In this document: one piece after another, positions 43,617 to 53,933 of the stretch | Layout: the number at the start of each line of letters is the position of its first letter | Position numbering within the stretch: position 1 is the first letter of the stretch | Assembly (NCBI GenBank): GCA_009731425.1 | Contig: AP018794.1 | Coordinates: forward strand, 1,681,960 to 1,745,959 | Length of the DNA: 64,000 nt | Source: Lachnospiraceae bacterium KM106-2 | Lineage (GTDB): Bacteria > Bacillota > Clostridia > Lachnospirales > Lachnospiraceae | Reading direction: 5' to 3' | Notes under the pieces: generated by a model | Database searches by the model: none | What the model was told of the DNA's origin: nothing | The model's input: the letters and a program-made list of their open reading frames with translations, nothing else | Position numbers and translations under genes: made by a program

Positions 43617-44507
43617 TCACCCTTTCCTGCCATTTCTGCCAAAACGTACGAGATTCTCAAAAACATGGGCAATTCCACCTCTATTACCAGGTGTAACTGC
43701 TGTTCCGCTTTCAATTGCTTCTGCAATCTTCATAAATGCCTTTGATGCTTGTGTATTAGGAAATGCTACAGATATCGGCTGTTGTCTCATAACTGCATTA
43801 ACAATATTACGATCTTCTGGCACGGCACCTAAATATTCCATATTTAATTGTAAAAATTTATCTGTTACATTTGTAAGTTTCTTATAAAGATCATATCCAT
43901 CCTGCTCGCTCTTAACGCGATTTGTAAGCATTCTGATTTTACAGTTTGATGGGATATATTCTTCTTTATGATTCAAGGTCTTAAGTAATGCGTAAGCATC
44001 TGTAATCGAAGTAAGTTCCGGTGTTACTACAAGAATAACTTCCGAACTTGACATTACAAACTGCATAACACTCTCACTGATTCCTGCACCGGTATCAATG
44101 ATGATGTAGTCTGTCAGATCATCAAGTTCATATAGTTTGCTGGATAAATACGTATACTGGTCCACTGTCATATTACTAAGTTCATCAATTCCAGAACCTC
44201 CCGAAATAAAACCAATTCCTTCTGGACCATCCGTAATAATATCTACAAGGTCTTTTCGATGGAACATAAGATCAGCTAGGTTATATCTAGGTCTTACCCC
44301 AAGCATAACTTCAACATTCGCTAATCCAAAATCGGCATCCAGAATAATAACTTTTTTTCCTTGTTTGCGAAGTCCGACTGCAATGTTTACAGAAACATTC
44401 GTCTTACCAACTCCGCCTTTACCACTTGTTACTGTAATTACTTTGGCAGTGTGCTTATCTAATTGCTTCTTCTTAATTAGATTGCGAAGGCCTTGTGCTT
44501 GATCCAC
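43617..44507 (-). CDS. flhG: FlhG (FleN/YlxH) MinD-like ATPase
   Basis: 296 residues. The N-terminal helix [12 protein letters not shown] carries the DQAxxLR motif that activates FlhF GTPase. The deviant Walker A is [14 protein letters not shown], followed by [14 protein letters not shown] and the DTGAGIS switch. It limits flagellar number and place. GTG start overlaps the flhF stop by one base (TAGTG). Confidence 0.95.
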   Translation of the reverse strand: MDQAQGLRNLIKKKQLDKHTAKVITVTSGKGGVGKTNVSVNIAVGLRKQGKKVIILDADFGLANVEVMLGVRPRYNLADLMFHRKDLVDIITDGPEGIGFISGGSGIDELSNMTVDQYTYLSSKLYELDDLTDYIIIDTGAGISESVMQFVMSSSEVILVVTPELTSITDAYALLKTLNHKEEYIPSNCKIRMLTNRVKSEQDGYDLYKKLTNVTDKFLQLNMEYLGAVPEDRNIVNAVMRQQPISVAFPNTQASKAFMKIAEAIESGTAVTPGNRGGIAHVFENLVRFGRNGRKG

Positions 44508-45733
44508 TATTCATTCCCTCCTAAAAGCTGCTTAGCAATTTCCTGTGTATTTAATACATTGATATCGTCTGGTACATTCTGTCCGGAGGTTGTATACGAT
44601 AATGGCGCATTCGTTAACATCTTAATATTTAAAATATTTCCAAGACAAGTCGTTTCATCCAACTTTGTAAAAATAACACTGAAGTTGGCGATTTCCTTAT
44701 AAGTATCAATGATACGAACAAGATCTTTGTACTTTGTTGTCGCACTAAGTACAAGATAAATATCCTTTTGATCATCATCAATGCTATTTATTACATTCTT
44801 AATATCATAGCACTGTTCCTTATTTTTGTGGGATCTTCCGGCAGTATCAACTAAGACTAGGTCATAATCACTGTATTTTTCTTTGATCACTTCCATATCC
44901 TTATACGAATATGCTACTGTTAACGGAATCCCTAAAATGTTTGCATAAGTTCTAAGCTGCTCTACTGCAGCAACACGGTAAGTATCAAACGTAACAAGTC
45001 CTACATTAGCCTGTTCATTTAATTTCATCGTTGAAGCGATCTTAGCGATCGTTGTTGTCTTACCAACACCAGTTGGACCAATAAAGAATACAAACTTTGT
45101 TTTTGCTCTCTCCTGATCTAACTGAATGGTCTTAGGAGTTCCTAGTTTTAATACGATCTTTTGATAAACGCCTGCAAGAATATTATCAATCGCTGCATCC
45201 TTTTTGAAGGTACCTTCTACTTCTGATATGATCTGCATCGCATTTTCTTCTGTTACTTCATTCTTAGTCAACTGTTTTGATACCAAGCTAACATAAGGAT
45301 TCTCTTTTTGCGTTGCCTGCACACGTTCAATTTCTTCTTTTTCTCTCTCTTGTGCAGCCGCGATATTGATCTGAGAATGTAATAACTCTTCTAATTGATT
45401 TAATTTTTGTTCAATCGCTGTCGCTTCTGAAGCATTTGAGAAGCTTTTCTCTTGCTTTTCATCCAGCAATACATCTCCACGTCTAAGAGCTTCTTCACTG
45501 ACGCTGAATTTTGGACTCTTTTCCGCCTGATATACCCTCGCCGGTTTCTTAACCTCAGGTTTTGTATCATCAATTGCCGCAGTTATTTCTACTTTAGGCT
45601 GTTTAAACAAACGATGTATTCCTCTTGGACTGATCTTTTTGATATTCATAACGATCGCATCGTTACCTAAATCCTGCTTTACTAGTAACATGGCTTCTTG
45701 TTCTGTTGCAGCCGTATATTTCTTTAAATTCAC
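44507..45733 (-). CDS. flhF: flagellar SRP-type GTPase FlhF
   Basis: 408 residues: B domain (about 1-130, low complexity), N domain, then the G domain with P-loop [40 protein letters not shown] and TKLDE. Sets the flagellar assembly site. GTG start overlaps the natural flhA stop by one base (TAGTG), so its translation was probably coupled to flhA, which now ends 225 bases earlier. Confidence 0.95.
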   Translation of the reverse strand: MNLKKYTAATEQEAMLLVKQDLGNDAIVMNIKKISPRGIHRLFKQPKVEITAAIDDTKPEVKKPARVYQAEKSPKFSVSEEALRRGDVLLDEKQEKSFSNASEATAIEQKLNQLEELLHSQINIAAAQEREKEEIERVQATQKENPYVSLVSKQLTKNEVTEENAMQIISEVEGTFKKDAAIDNILAGVYQKIVLKLGTPKTIQLDQERAKTKFVFFIGPTGVGKTTTIAKIASTMKLNEQANVGLVTFDTYRVAAVEQLRTYANILGIPLTVAYSYKDMEVIKEKYSDYDLVLVDTAGRSHKNKEQCYDIKNVINSIDDDQKDIYLVLSATTKYKDLVRIIDTYKEIANFSVIFTKLDETTCLGNILNIKMLTNAPLSYTTSGQNVPDDINVLNTQEIAKQLLGGNE

Positions 45734-45957
45734 TAAATCGTCACCATCCCAACTGATTGTAATTCTACACTTGAGTCTATTTCATTGTATGAAACGACAA
45801 TAAGATCTTTATAATAATCACTCGTTAATTTCTTAAAGTACATTCTAACAATTGGTGAAGTTACAACAATTGCATTTTTTCCTAATTGTTCTAATTTATC
45901 GATTTCTACTTTTAATGCATCCATGATCTGTGATGTAGTCTCAGGATCTAATGTAAG
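45733..45957 (-). pseudogene. flhA: detached C-terminal part of flhA
   Basis: After the TAA at 45960-45958 the same reading frame stays open for 74 codons: first LTLDPETTSQI, then MDALKVEIDKLEQLGKNAIV and the rest of the FlhA C-terminus with SPIVRMYF, VVSYNEI and QSVGMV. These are the conserved final segments of FlhA subdomain 4. An internal ATG at 45924 has only weak ribosome-site sequence. The natural stop is TAG, overlapping the flhF start. Confidence 0.88.
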
Positions 45958-47766
45958 TTAAGCTCCCTGCTCTGTTTGTTTCACACTATTCATGATCTCT
46001 TGTTCAATCTTAGGATCTAATGTTACAACACTAGTTGTCTCATTCGCTGGGAAATACAGACTAGAGATCGCTCTCTTTAAATTCTGTCTAACATATTCCG
46101 TTAAAACATCTGTATCACGAGTTGTTGGCGCATAATCTGCCAATGTTTCAAAAATCGTAATTAAATCTCGAATTGAGATTCCTTCTGCTAAAAGGTTCTG
46201 TAATACCTTTTGGATTTCACCAACACTAAGAAGCTTAGGAACCAATTCGGATACCAATGTATCATTTGCTTCTTTAATATTATTGATAAGATTCTGAACA
46301 TCTTGTCTTGTAAGTAATTCATCAATATGAGATCGGATCACTTCTGTCAAATGAGTCGCGATAATACTTGGTGGATCTACAACAGTATAACCAACGCTTT
46401 CTGCACGTTCTCTCTGGCTTTCTGTAATCCAGATCGCAGGTAAATGGAAGGATGGTTCAAAGGTTGGAATACCTGTGATCTCTTCTTCTACATATCCTGG
46501 GTTCATTGCCATATAGTGATCGAATAAGATTTCGCCTTCGCTGACTTCAATACCTTTAATCTTGATCACATACTGATTAGGATTTAACTGAATATTATCT
46601 CTTAAACGGATCATTGGTACCACACATCCAAGTTCTAATGCAACCTGACGACGGATCATAACAACACGGTCAAGAAGATCGCCACCTTGGTTAACATCCG
46701 CTAATGGAATGATACCATAACCAAATTCTAATTCGATTGGATCTACCTGTAATAAAGAAGCAACATTTTCAGGTCTTCTTATTTCATCTGCAGATACTTC
46801 TTCCTCTGCAACTTCACTTTCAATTTCCTGAATATCGATTTTCTCGCCAATCTTTCTTCCTGCAAAAATAAAGCAGAGTCCATAAAGGCCGAATATAAAT
46901 GGGTTCAACGGAGTTACGACTCCAAGGAAGATCATTGCAGCACCAACCATATAAAGTACCTTTGGAATAGAGAATAATTGAGAGATCAACATATCTCCCA
47001 TATCTGCTTCTTTTGATGCCTTCGTTACAATGATACCAGTTGATAACGATATTAATAAAGATGGGATCTGAGATACTAGACCATCACCAATTGTGAGGAT
47101 CAAATACTTATCAAGAGCTGCATTAATATCTAATCCCTGATATAACATTCCCATTGCAATACCACCGACAACATTGATCATCGTAATGATCAAACCTGTA
47201 GTAGCATCACCTTTAACATACTTGGTCGCACCATCCATGGCACCAAAGAAAGCACTTTCAGACTGAATCTTTTCACGTCTTTCTCTTGCTTCTTGATCTG
47301 TGATAGCACCCGTATTTAAATCGGCATCGATCGCCATCTGTTTACCAGGCATCGCATCTAATGTAAAACGTGCCGTTACTTCTGATACACGTTCAGAACC
47401 TTTATTGATTACCATGAACTGTACTAATAGTAAAACAATAAAGATGATCGTACCGATAACGATGTCATTACCACCAACGAAAGTACCGAATGTCTTAACT
47501 ACATTACCTGGATCTCCGTCTTTAAGGATCAATCTTGTAGATGATACATTCAAACTGATTCGAAATAATGTTGTAAATAATAGCAGTGTCGGAAAACTAG
47601 ATAACTCCAATGCTTCTTTTGAAAAAAGTGCATTAAATAAGATGATCATTGCGATCGAAATATTAAATGCAATTAATAAATCCAGTAAAAAAGAAGGAAT
47701 CGGTATAATTAAAAACACGACTGCCGCTAATATATATAATCCCAAGTAAATATCCGTCTTCTTCAT
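45958..47766 (-). CDS. flhA: flagellar export gate protein FlhA, truncated by an in-frame TAA
   Basis: 602 of an expected 677 residues. The eight-helix membrane domain (about 10-320) includes the FHIPEP-type region (TRLILKDGDPGNVV, ARFTLDAMPGKQMAIDADLN), and the cytoplasmic domain runs from about 330. The frame stops at EQTE-type sequence KQTEQGA then TAA, and continues in frame afterwards. Start ATG 47766 with GAGGAGG 6 bases upstream; an ATG 15 bases earlier overlaps that site. Loss of most of the last cytoplasmic subdomain should impair chaperone-substrate docking unless the stop is read through or is a sequence error. Confidence 0.9.
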   Translation of the reverse strand: MKKTDIYLGLYILAAVVFLIIPIPSFLLDLLIAFNISIAMIILFNALFSKEALELSSFPTLLLFTTLFRISLNVSSTRLILKDGDPGNVVKTFGTFVGGNDIVIGTIIFIVLLLVQFMVINKGSERVSEVTARFTLDAMPGKQMAIDADLNTGAITDQEARERREKIQSESAFFGAMDGATKYVKGDATTGLIITMINVVGGIAMGMLYQGLDINAALDKYLILTIGDGLVSQIPSLLISLSTGIIVTKASKEADMGDMLISQLFSIPKVLYMVGAAMIFLGVVTPLNPFIFGLYGLCFIFAGRKIGEKIDIQEIESEVAEEEVSADEIRRPENVASLLQVDPIELEFGYGIIPLADVNQGGDLLDRVVMIRRQVALELGCVVPMIRLRDNIQLNPNQYVIKIKGIEVSEGEILFDHYMAMNPGYVEEEITGIPTFEPSFHLPAIWITESQRERAESVGYTVVDPPSIIATHLTEVIRSHIDELLTRQDVQNLINNIKEANDTLVSELVPKLLSVGEIQKVLQNLLAEGISIRDLITIFETLADYAPTTRDTDVLTEYVRQNLKRAISSLYFPANETTSVVTLDPKIEQEIMNSVKQTEQGA

Positions 47767-47818
47767 ACATGGCCTCCTCATCCCTATATCATAAAACTGC
47801 TTATGTGCAGATTACTTT

Positions 47819-48928
47819 CTAATTTGATTTTAATGAATATACATAAGCGAGTACTTCTGCAACCATCTGATATAACTCTCCAGGTATCTCATCGCCGATT
47901 TCAACATTAAAATATAACATTCTCGCTAAAGGCTTATTCTCCACAATTTCAATGTGGCTCTCCCTAGCCTTATCTTTTATCCTTTGTGCAACTAAATCTG
48001 CACCTTTTGCAATTACTACTGGTGCACCCTGACTCTCCCTGTCATATTTCAGTGCAACAGCAAAATGGGTTGGGTTCGTAATAATAACATCCGCTTCTGG
48101 AACACTCTGCATCATTCTTCGCTGAGAAGCCTCACGCATCTTGCTCTTAATCTGGCCTTTCACCTGCGGATCACCCTCGGAGTTCTTATACTCATCCTTA
48201 ACTTCTTGTTTGGACATTCGATTGTCCTTTTTAAATTTCCATTTCTGATAAAATAAATCTGCAAAGCCGATTAACAAATATAATGCACTAATTTTCAAAC
48301 CTAAATTAATAACCATATTGCCAATCAATACAATGGCAACTTTTAATTCAATATCATATAGTCCTTTAATGAATTCCCATTCTGTCTGGAATTCTATATA
48401 AACAAGTCCAAAAATAACTAAAATCTTGATCACTGCTTTGATCAGATCGACGATCTTATCTTTGGATACGATTCGTTTAAATCCACTGATCGGATTAAAT
48501 TTCTTCAAATCCATTTTCATCGGTTTCAACGAAATTTTCCATTTTACCTGTACTAAAACAATTAAAAAAGTTGTAACATACGAAATAACAAAGATCGGAA
48601 GCCCGATGATCACAACATCAAACAAAGCATCTGATATAAGCGCATGCACAACATTTTTATCGAAGTCACCTTGTGCATAACTACTGATAACTCCATAATA
48701 TTTACTATAGCTCTCCAAGAGATGATTGCCTATCATGCCAATGAAGATCTTTGCGATCACGAACAACGACATTAAAGAAACACCTGTTATCAGCTCCGTA
48801 CTCTTGGCAACCTGGCCTTCTTCACGGGCATCATTTAACTTTTTCGTCGTTGGTTCTTCTGTCTTGTCTGCAGCACTATCAGCAAAGAACTGAAGATTCA
48901 TATACAGTAACTTCTGATTTATTTCCAT
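47819..48928 (-). CDS. flhB: flagellar export switch protein FlhB
   Basis: 369 residues. Begins with a hydrophilic ADKTEEPTTKKLNDAREEGQ segment, has four helices (about 45-215) and the cytoplasmic domain with the autocleavage motif NPTH (285-288) in VIITNPTHFAVALKYD. Controls the switch from hook to filament export together with FliK. ATG with GGAG. Confidence 0.96.
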   Translation of the reverse strand: MEINQKLLYMNLQFFADSAADKTEEPTTKKLNDAREEGQVAKSTELITGVSLMSLFVIAKIFIGMIGNHLLESYSKYYGVISSYAQGDFDKNVVHALISDALFDVVIIGLPIFVISYVTTFLIVLVQVKWKISLKPMKMDLKKFNPISGFKRIVSKDKIVDLIKAVIKILVIFGLVYIEFQTEWEFIKGLYDIELKVAIVLIGNMVINLGLKISALYLLIGFADLFYQKWKFKKDNRMSKQEVKDEYKNSEGDPQVKGQIKSKMREASQRRMMQSVPEADVIITNPTHFAVALKYDRESQGAPVVIAKGADLVAQRIKDKARESHIEIVENKPLARMLYFNVEIGDEIPGELYQMVAEVLAYVYSLKSN

Positions 48929-48944
48929 AGCATTACTCCATTTT

Positions 48945-49715
48945 TTATGTCTTGAAAATACTGATCGAGAGCTTCATCAGTTCTCTCATCTCATTCATAA
49001 TCATCATAGATACTGTAGGCAACATATTGATCACAACAAAAATAACGATCAGTCCAACAAAGACTTTTAACTGCATACCGATTACAAACATATTCATCTG
49101 TGGAGCTACTCTCGCCAGAATACCAAGTACGATATTCACGATCAAAATGCAAGCAAACACCGGTAAAACAATTCGAAATCCAATTACAAAGAAATCCACG
49201 ATAAATTTCGTCATAAGTGTATATAGATTACCTTTATAAGATACTTTTCCAAGTGGAATCAACGTATAAGTTGAAACAATTGCCTTTATTAAATAATGAT
49301 GAAAATAAGTAGTTAGCATGATTAATGTCACAAAGGTTGAATATAATCGCCCCGTAATGGTTGTCTGTACCTTTGTTAATGGATTCAGTTCCTGCATCAT
49401 GGAAAATCCGATTTCCATATCGATGATGTTACCTGAAAAGGTTAATATATGTGAACATATATTTGCCATATATCCAATGATCACTCCGACTAGCAGTTCT
49501 TTCGTTACTAGCCCGGCAAAGCCGATCGTACCTGAATATGATAGTTTCTCATAAGGTATGACAGAGCAGACAATAATCGTAAAAATCACACTGATTCCAA
49601 CCTTATACTTTCTTGGAATATTTCCAAGACTAAAGATTGGCGCACTGAAAATAAAACCACTCATACGCACTAAAACCAGTAAATAAAATTCTACATTATC
49701 AATCGTAAAACTCAT
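48945..49715 (-). CDS. fliR: flagellar export gate protein FliR
   Basis: 256 residues, about six helices. VRMSGFIFSAPIFSLGNIPRKYKV at the start (FliR/SpaR/HrcT family; only partly quoted), plus FSGNIIDMEIGFSMM, are typical. Part of the FliPQR core. ATG with AGGAG. Confidence 0.95.
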   Translation of the reverse strand: MSFTIDNVEFYLLVLVRMSGFIFSAPIFSLGNIPRKYKVGISVIFTIIVCSVIPYEKLSYSGTIGFAGLVTKELLVGVIIGYMANICSHILTFSGNIIDMEIGFSMMQELNPLTKVQTTITGRLYSTFVTLIMLTTYFHHYLIKAIVSTYTLIPLGKVSYKGNLYTLMTKFIVDFFVIGFRIVLPVFACILIVNIVLGILARVAPQMNMFVIGMQLKVFVGLIVIFVVINMLPTVSMMIMNEMRELMKLSISIFKT

Positions 49716-49753
49716 AATTACTCCTGCTTCTTTGTCTTAATTTAAGTGTCTGA

Positions 49754-50023
49754 TCAGCGTATATAGGAACTCATATTCGTAACAAGCTGAACGAAAAATT
49801 CAACAATGTTATTCATCATCCATTCGCCAAATATAACGATCATAATAAGTATCGCAACTAATTTAGGAACAAAGGTAAGTGTCTGTTCCTGAATCGAAGT
49901 TACTGTTTGGAAAATACTAATAATAAGACCTACTACCAATGATATAATGAGCAAAGGCGCAGAGGTCTTTAATATGATCCAAACGGTATTCGTTGCTATT
50001 TCTATAACAGCATCTTGTGTCAT
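49754..50023 (-). CDS. fliQ: flagellar export gate protein FliQ
   Basis: 89 residues with two helices. TSAPLLIISLVVGLIISIFQ and TQEQTLTFVPKL-like SIQEQTLTFVPKL are the family signature. ATG with GGGAGG. Confidence 0.95.
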   Translation of the reverse strand: MTQDAVIEIATNTVWIILKTSAPLLIISLVVGLIISIFQTVTSIQEQTLTFVPKLVAILIMIVIFGEWMMNNIVEFFVQLVTNMSSYIR

Positions 50024-50046
50024 TGATTATTCCTCCCTACATCCTA

Positions 50047-50862
50047 TCAGTAAAAAGTCTTAACGACCTGTCCGATAATGAGATTCCAGCCATCAGCCAT
50101 AATAAAGAGTAAAATCTTAAATGGCATCGAAATCGTTGTTGGCGGTAACATCATCATACCCATTGACATAAGGGTAGAGGCTACTACCATATCAATGATG
50201 ATAAATGGAATGTAAATCAAGAATCCAATAATGAATGCTGTTCTTAATTCACTAATTACGAATGCAGGTATTAATACTGTTGTCGGAATATCATTGGTAT
50301 CTTTGATATCCTTACTTTTCACATCCGCAATATTTAAAAACAGTTTCAAATCTTTACGATTTGTCTGCTTAAACATAAAATCTCGAAGAGGTTCTAACCC
50401 CTTTTCAATCGCCTTTTCCTGGGTTATCTTACCCTTTGACAAAGGCTGAACTGCATTGGTATTGATCTTCACAAATACTGGTGACATAATAAAAAATGTC
50501 AAAAATATTGCCAGACCAATCAAAATCTGGTTTGGCGGAGTGCTTTGCGTTCCAAGTGCTGATCTTGTAAAATGTAAGACAATGATAATACGTGTAAAAC
50601 TTGTCAGCATGATCAAGATGGATGGTGCCAGCGAAATCACTGTCAGTACTAATAAAATCTGTAAGGTACTTGATAAGCTTGCACTTCCTGCATTGGAAGA
50701 AATATTTAAGTCAAAATTCTTTGGTACTTCGGTACTAGCCATTTGCGCGTTTTCACTCGCTTGAACTGTCGTACTAGAAATAAAGGTTAGTATTCCAACA
50801 ACTAGTACAAAACTCATTAAAATGATAGCAATTTTTTTAATTTTTGTCTTGTTTCTCTTCAT
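50047..50862 (-). CDS. fliP: flagellar export gate protein FliP
   Basis: 271 residues with an N-terminal signal-like helix and four further helices. LVLTVISLAPSILIMLTSF, LHFTRSALGTQSTPPNQILIG and the C-terminal MGMMMLPP motif are diagnostic. Follows fliO by 11 bases; weaker AAAGG site. Confidence 0.96.
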   Translation of the reverse strand: MKRNKTKIKKIAIILMSFVLVVGILTFISSTTVQASENAQMASTEVPKNFDLNISSNAGSASLSSTLQILLVLTVISLAPSILIMLTSFTRIIIVLHFTRSALGTQSTPPNQILIGLAIFLTFFIMSPVFVKINTNAVQPLSKGKITQEKAIEKGLEPLRDFMFKQTNRKDLKLFLNIADVKSKDIKDTNDIPTTVLIPAFVISELRTAFIIGFLIYIPFIIIDMVVASTLMSMGMMMLPPTTISMPFKILLFIMADGWNLIIGQVVKTFY

Positions 50863-50873
50863 AACAACAACCT

Positions 50874-51239
50874 TTACTCTTTCCTTTTATCTTGATGTTT
50901 TTTCAATATTTCCTGAAACAGCATGGCTGTCGACGACGATTGATTTTCCACAATCTCTACTTCATCTTCATCCAGCTCCATCAAATATTCGATCCGTTCC
51001 TTTGACACACCTAGTGCGGCTATCTTGTTTGCAATCTTAACTATGTATATGGCATTGTTCTGATTCAAACGAAACGTTTCAATTATCTCGATGTTTCGAT
51101 TCTTTTGTAAATTGTAACCGTTTTTTCCTAACCATCTCGTAACAAAGTAGGCTAGAGCCAGGATTAATATGAATATCAATATTAATCCCATAAGCTCTGG
51201 TATACTTGTATATCCAAGACTACCGCTCAAATATAACAC
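50874..51239 (-). CDS. fliO: FliO/FliZ flagellar export chaperone
   Basis: 121 residues: one helix (about 14-33) followed by a basic cytoplasmic domain with IEIIETFRLNQNNAIYIVKI, the FliO core. FliO helps FliP assemble. GTG start with GGAGG 6 bases upstream. It sits between cheY and fliP as in Bacillus. Confidence 0.88.
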   Translation of the reverse strand: MLYLSGSLGYTSIPELMGLILIFILILALAYFVTRWLGKNGYNLQKNRNIEIIETFRLNQNNAIYIVKIANKIAALGVSKERIEYLMELDEDEVEIVENQSSSTAMLFQEILKKHQDKRKE

Positions 51240-51255
51240 CTAACGCCCTCCGTTA

Positions 51256-51618
51256 TTAGCCAATTGCTTTTTTAACTGCCTCTAAAACACGATCAGCTTG
51301 GAAAGGTTTTACGATGAAGTCTTTTGCACCGGCTTGAATAGATTCAATAACCATTGCTTGCTGTCCCATAGCTGAACACATAATAACGTTAGCACTTGGA
51401 TCATTTGCTTTAATTTTCTTTAACGCTTCAATACCATCCATTTCAGGCATTGTAATATCAAGCATAACTAAATCTGGTTTAGTTTCTGCATATTTATCTA
51501 CTGCTTTCGCTCCGTTTTCAGCTTCAGCTACAACATTATAACCATTCTTTGTTAAAATGTCCTTAATCATCATTCTCATAAATGCTGCGTCATCGCAAAT
51601 AAGTATATTCTTCGCCAT
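51256..51618 (-). CDS. cheY: chemotaxis response regulator CheY
   Basis: 120-residue single receiver domain. Acidic pair Asp9-Asp10, phospho-acceptor Asp54 in VMLDITMPEMDG, Lys104 in FIVKPF. It would bind FliM/FliY when phosphorylated. ATG with GAGGAG. Encoded between fliY and fliO. Confidence 0.96.
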   Translation of the reverse strand: MAKNILICDDAAFMRMMIKDILTKNGYNVVAEAENGAKAVDKYAETKPDLVMLDITMPEMDGIEALKKIKANDPSANVIMCSAMGQQAMVIESIQAGAKDFIVKPFQADRVLEAVKKAIG

Positions 51619-51660
51619 AATTTTCTCCTCTAATATCCCTTTTACTAATTAAATATTTTT

Positions 51661-52812
51661 TTATTTGATAATCTCAGTCACTCTGATACCAAAGCTTTCT
51701 TCGATTACAACGACTTCACCTTTGGCAACGAATTTTCCATTAACCAATACATCGATTGGTTCACCAGCTAATTTATCTAATTCAATAATTGTTCCTGGTG
51801 CGAAATCTAAGATTTCCTTAATTGATTTATTCGTTCTGCCAAGTTCTACGGTAACCTCCAATGGTACATCCATAATTAAATCGATGTTTTCAGGAGCGTT
51901 TGCCATATTCATTCCTGGAGTGAACTGTTGGAATTGAGCTGGTGATACATTAACATCTTGCTGCATCATACTCATTTGTGGCATACCCATCTGTGGCATT
52001 CCCATCTGTGGCATTGCCATCTGTGGTGCCGCTTGCTGTTGCATAGGCGCAGGTGCTGGTGCACTTTGCTGTGGTTGTGGTGCAGGTGTTGGTGCAGCTG
52101 CTGGTGCAGGTGCCTCTTCTGCATCATTGTGTGTGAATTTATCAAACAATTCATGTCCGAATTCACATGGATATAATTGCATGATCTCACTATCAACCAA
52201 ATCGCCGATTTCCATTTTAAAGGAAACTTTAACGAATTTGCCTTTTAAAAAGTCACTTACATCCTGTTCTTCAAATGATTCGTTAAGATCAACGATACTT
52301 GAAGTAGGAGGACTAATATCAACCTTTTTCTCAATCATAGATGAAAGTGAAGTACTAGCAGAACCCATCATCTGGTTCATTGCTTCACTGATCGCACTTA
52401 AGTGAAGATCAGATAAGCCTCCCTCATCTAGATTTTTTCCGTCACCGCCCATCATTAAGTCGGTGATAACTTTAACATCTGCTTCTTTTAAAATCAGAAT
52501 GTTGTTACCTTCTAACCCCTCTTTATATGATATTTGAATAAATACACAAGGGCGATCGGATGTATCAGATAGTTCATTCCAACTGGAATAAGAAACAACA
52601 GGTGTGGTAATTACAACCTTTTGATTAACTAATGTTGATAATGTAGTTGCTGCTGTTCCCATACTGATGTTTGAGATTTCACCAATGGCATCTTTTTCTT
52701 CTGCGGAAAGTTCTTCTGCTGGCTCAGTAGTTTCTGGTTCAGCTGATTCTTCATCATTTCCGACACTATTTAATAATGCATTGATTTCCTCTTGGGATAA
52801 CATACCATCCAT
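51661..52812 (-). CDS. fliY: flagellar switch protein and CheY-P phosphatase FliY
   Basis: 383 residues. An N-terminal CheY-binding peptide (MLSQEEINALL) is followed by a CheC-like domain (about 33-215) with two phosphatase motifs (IGEISNISMGTAATTL and ISEAMNQMMGSASTSL), a Pro/Ala/Gln/Met linker (220-290) containing GMPQ repeats, and a FliN C-terminal domain (about 305-383). Part of the C-ring. ATG with AGGAGG. A fliN-length gene is absent, as expected for species using FliY. Confidence 0.95.
   Translation of the reverse strand: MDGMLSQEEINALLNSVGNDEESAEPETTEPAEELSAEEKDAIGEISNISMGTAATTLSTLVNQKVVITTPVVSYSSWNELSDTSDRPCVFIQISYKEGLEGNNILILKEADVKVITDLMMGGDGKNLDEGGLSDLHLSAISEAMNQMMGSASTSLSSMIEKKVDISPPTSSIVDLNESFEEQDVSDFLKGKFVKVSFKMEIGDLVDSEIMQLYPCEFGHELFDKFTHNDAEEAPAPAAAPTPAPQPQQSAPAPAPMQQQAAPQMAMPQMGMPQMGMPQMSMMQQDVNVSPAQFQQFTPGMNMANAPENIDLIMDVPLEVTVELGRTNKSIKEILDFAPGTIIELDKLAGEPIDVLVNGKFVAKGEVVVIEESFGIRVTEIIK
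51975..52030 (-). repeat. fliY: 18-bp in-frame repeats in the fliY linker
   Basis: The plus-strand phrase built on CATCTGTGGCATTCCCAT recurs three to four times, coding MPQMG repeats in the FliY linker between its CheC-like and FliN domains. Such repeats can vary in copy number. Confidence 0.7.
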
Positions 52813-52816
52813 TATT

Positions 52817-53794
52817 TTACTCCTCCTTTAATACTTTTGTTACTCTCACTGCATAAGAATCTGATGTAGAACCTGGTACTGCTTTAAATTTCTTCACATT
52901 TCCTACAAATACATCTAACTCATCATCCATTTTTGCTCCAAGACGAATAATATCGCCAGGCTGCATATTAATAAAATCATTAACAGATAATGAACTTCTC
53001 CCCAATACAGCTCGAATTGGTATTTTGGCTTTAGCGATTGCAACCTCAATTGCATCTTGATATACTTCTTGATCCTTAACTTTCATAGTTGAGTACCAAT
53101 ACTTCGTATTCAACTTGTCGATAACAGGTTCTAAGCAGGCATATGGAAGACAAATATTCATAAGTCCTTCCACATTGCCAATTTTGATATTCATTGTAAT
53201 AATCGAAGTCATTTCACTTGGTGAAATAATTTGTGCAAACTGTGAATTGGTTTCAATTCTCTCTAATCGAGGTTCTATGTTAACAACACTTTGCCATGGC
53301 TCAGTTAATAAGTTTACACAGATCGTCATGATACGTTCAATGATAATAAGTTCAATTTCAGAAAATTCCCTTGCTTTCTCTAAAGGTTCTCCATTACCAC
53401 CTAACATACGGTCGATAATTGAATAACCAATATTATCTGCAAGTTCAATTAATATACTTCCTTCTAATGGTGCAAAATTAACGATCGATAATAATACCGG
53501 GTTAGATAATGCATTTGTGAATTCTGAATATGTAACTGCTTCTGAATTCATAACTTCGATCTGAACATTCTTACGTAAATAAGCTGGTAGATGCGTTGAT
53601 AGTAATCTTCCATAATGCTCAAATATAATTTCTAGTGTTCTTAAATGTTCCTTCGAAAACTTTGATGGCCTTGCAAAGTCATAATTTTTAACCATTTTCT
53701 CATTGGATTCTTTTAATTCATCCGTATCGAGCTCCCCGCTACTAATGGCAGCTAACAGATTATCAATTTCACTTTGCGATAAGACATCTCCCAT
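52817..53794 (-). CDS. fliM: flagellar motor switch protein FliM
   Basis: 325 residues. N-terminal CheY-P binding peptide DVLSQSEIDNLLAAI, middle CheC-like domain with RMLGGNG, and C-terminal SpoA domain (about 245-325, GDIIRLGAKMDDELDVFVGN). ATG with AGGAGGTGA. A 139-base AT-rich gap separates it from fliL. Confidence 0.96.
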   Translation of the reverse strand: MGDVLSQSEIDNLLAAISSGELDTDELKESNEKMVKNYDFARPSKFSKEHLRTLEIIFEHYGRLLSTHLPAYLRKNVQIEVMNSEAVTYSEFTNALSNPVLLSIVNFAPLEGSILIELADNIGYSIIDRMLGGNGEPLEKAREFSEIELIIIERIMTICVNLLTEPWQSVVNIEPRLERIETNSQFAQIISPSEMTSIITMNIKIGNVEGLMNICLPYACLEPVIDKLNTKYWYSTMKVKDQEVYQDAIEVAIAKAKIPIRAVLGRSSLSVNDFINMQPGDIIRLGAKMDDELDVFVGNVKKFKAVPGSTSDSYAVRVTKVLKEE

Positions 53795-53933
53795 TCTCCC
53801 TCACCTCCTAGGTGATCATGTCCATACAATACACTTTATGTATTTGTATTTCTATAATACCATTATTTTATGACAATATAAAGCAAAAAATCCATTATTT
53901 TAATTTTTTCTGACTATATTTCCCTCAACAATA

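Noticed and set aside
45733..45960. Programmed readthrough or selenocysteine at the flhA stop
   Set aside because: The codon is TAA, not TGA, and no recoding structure is evident; a mutation or sequence error is simpler.
53795..53933. Internal flagellar promoter between fliM and fliL
   Set aside because: TTGTCA and TATTAT-like hexamers are present but not at workable spacing; no sigma-28 consensus either.
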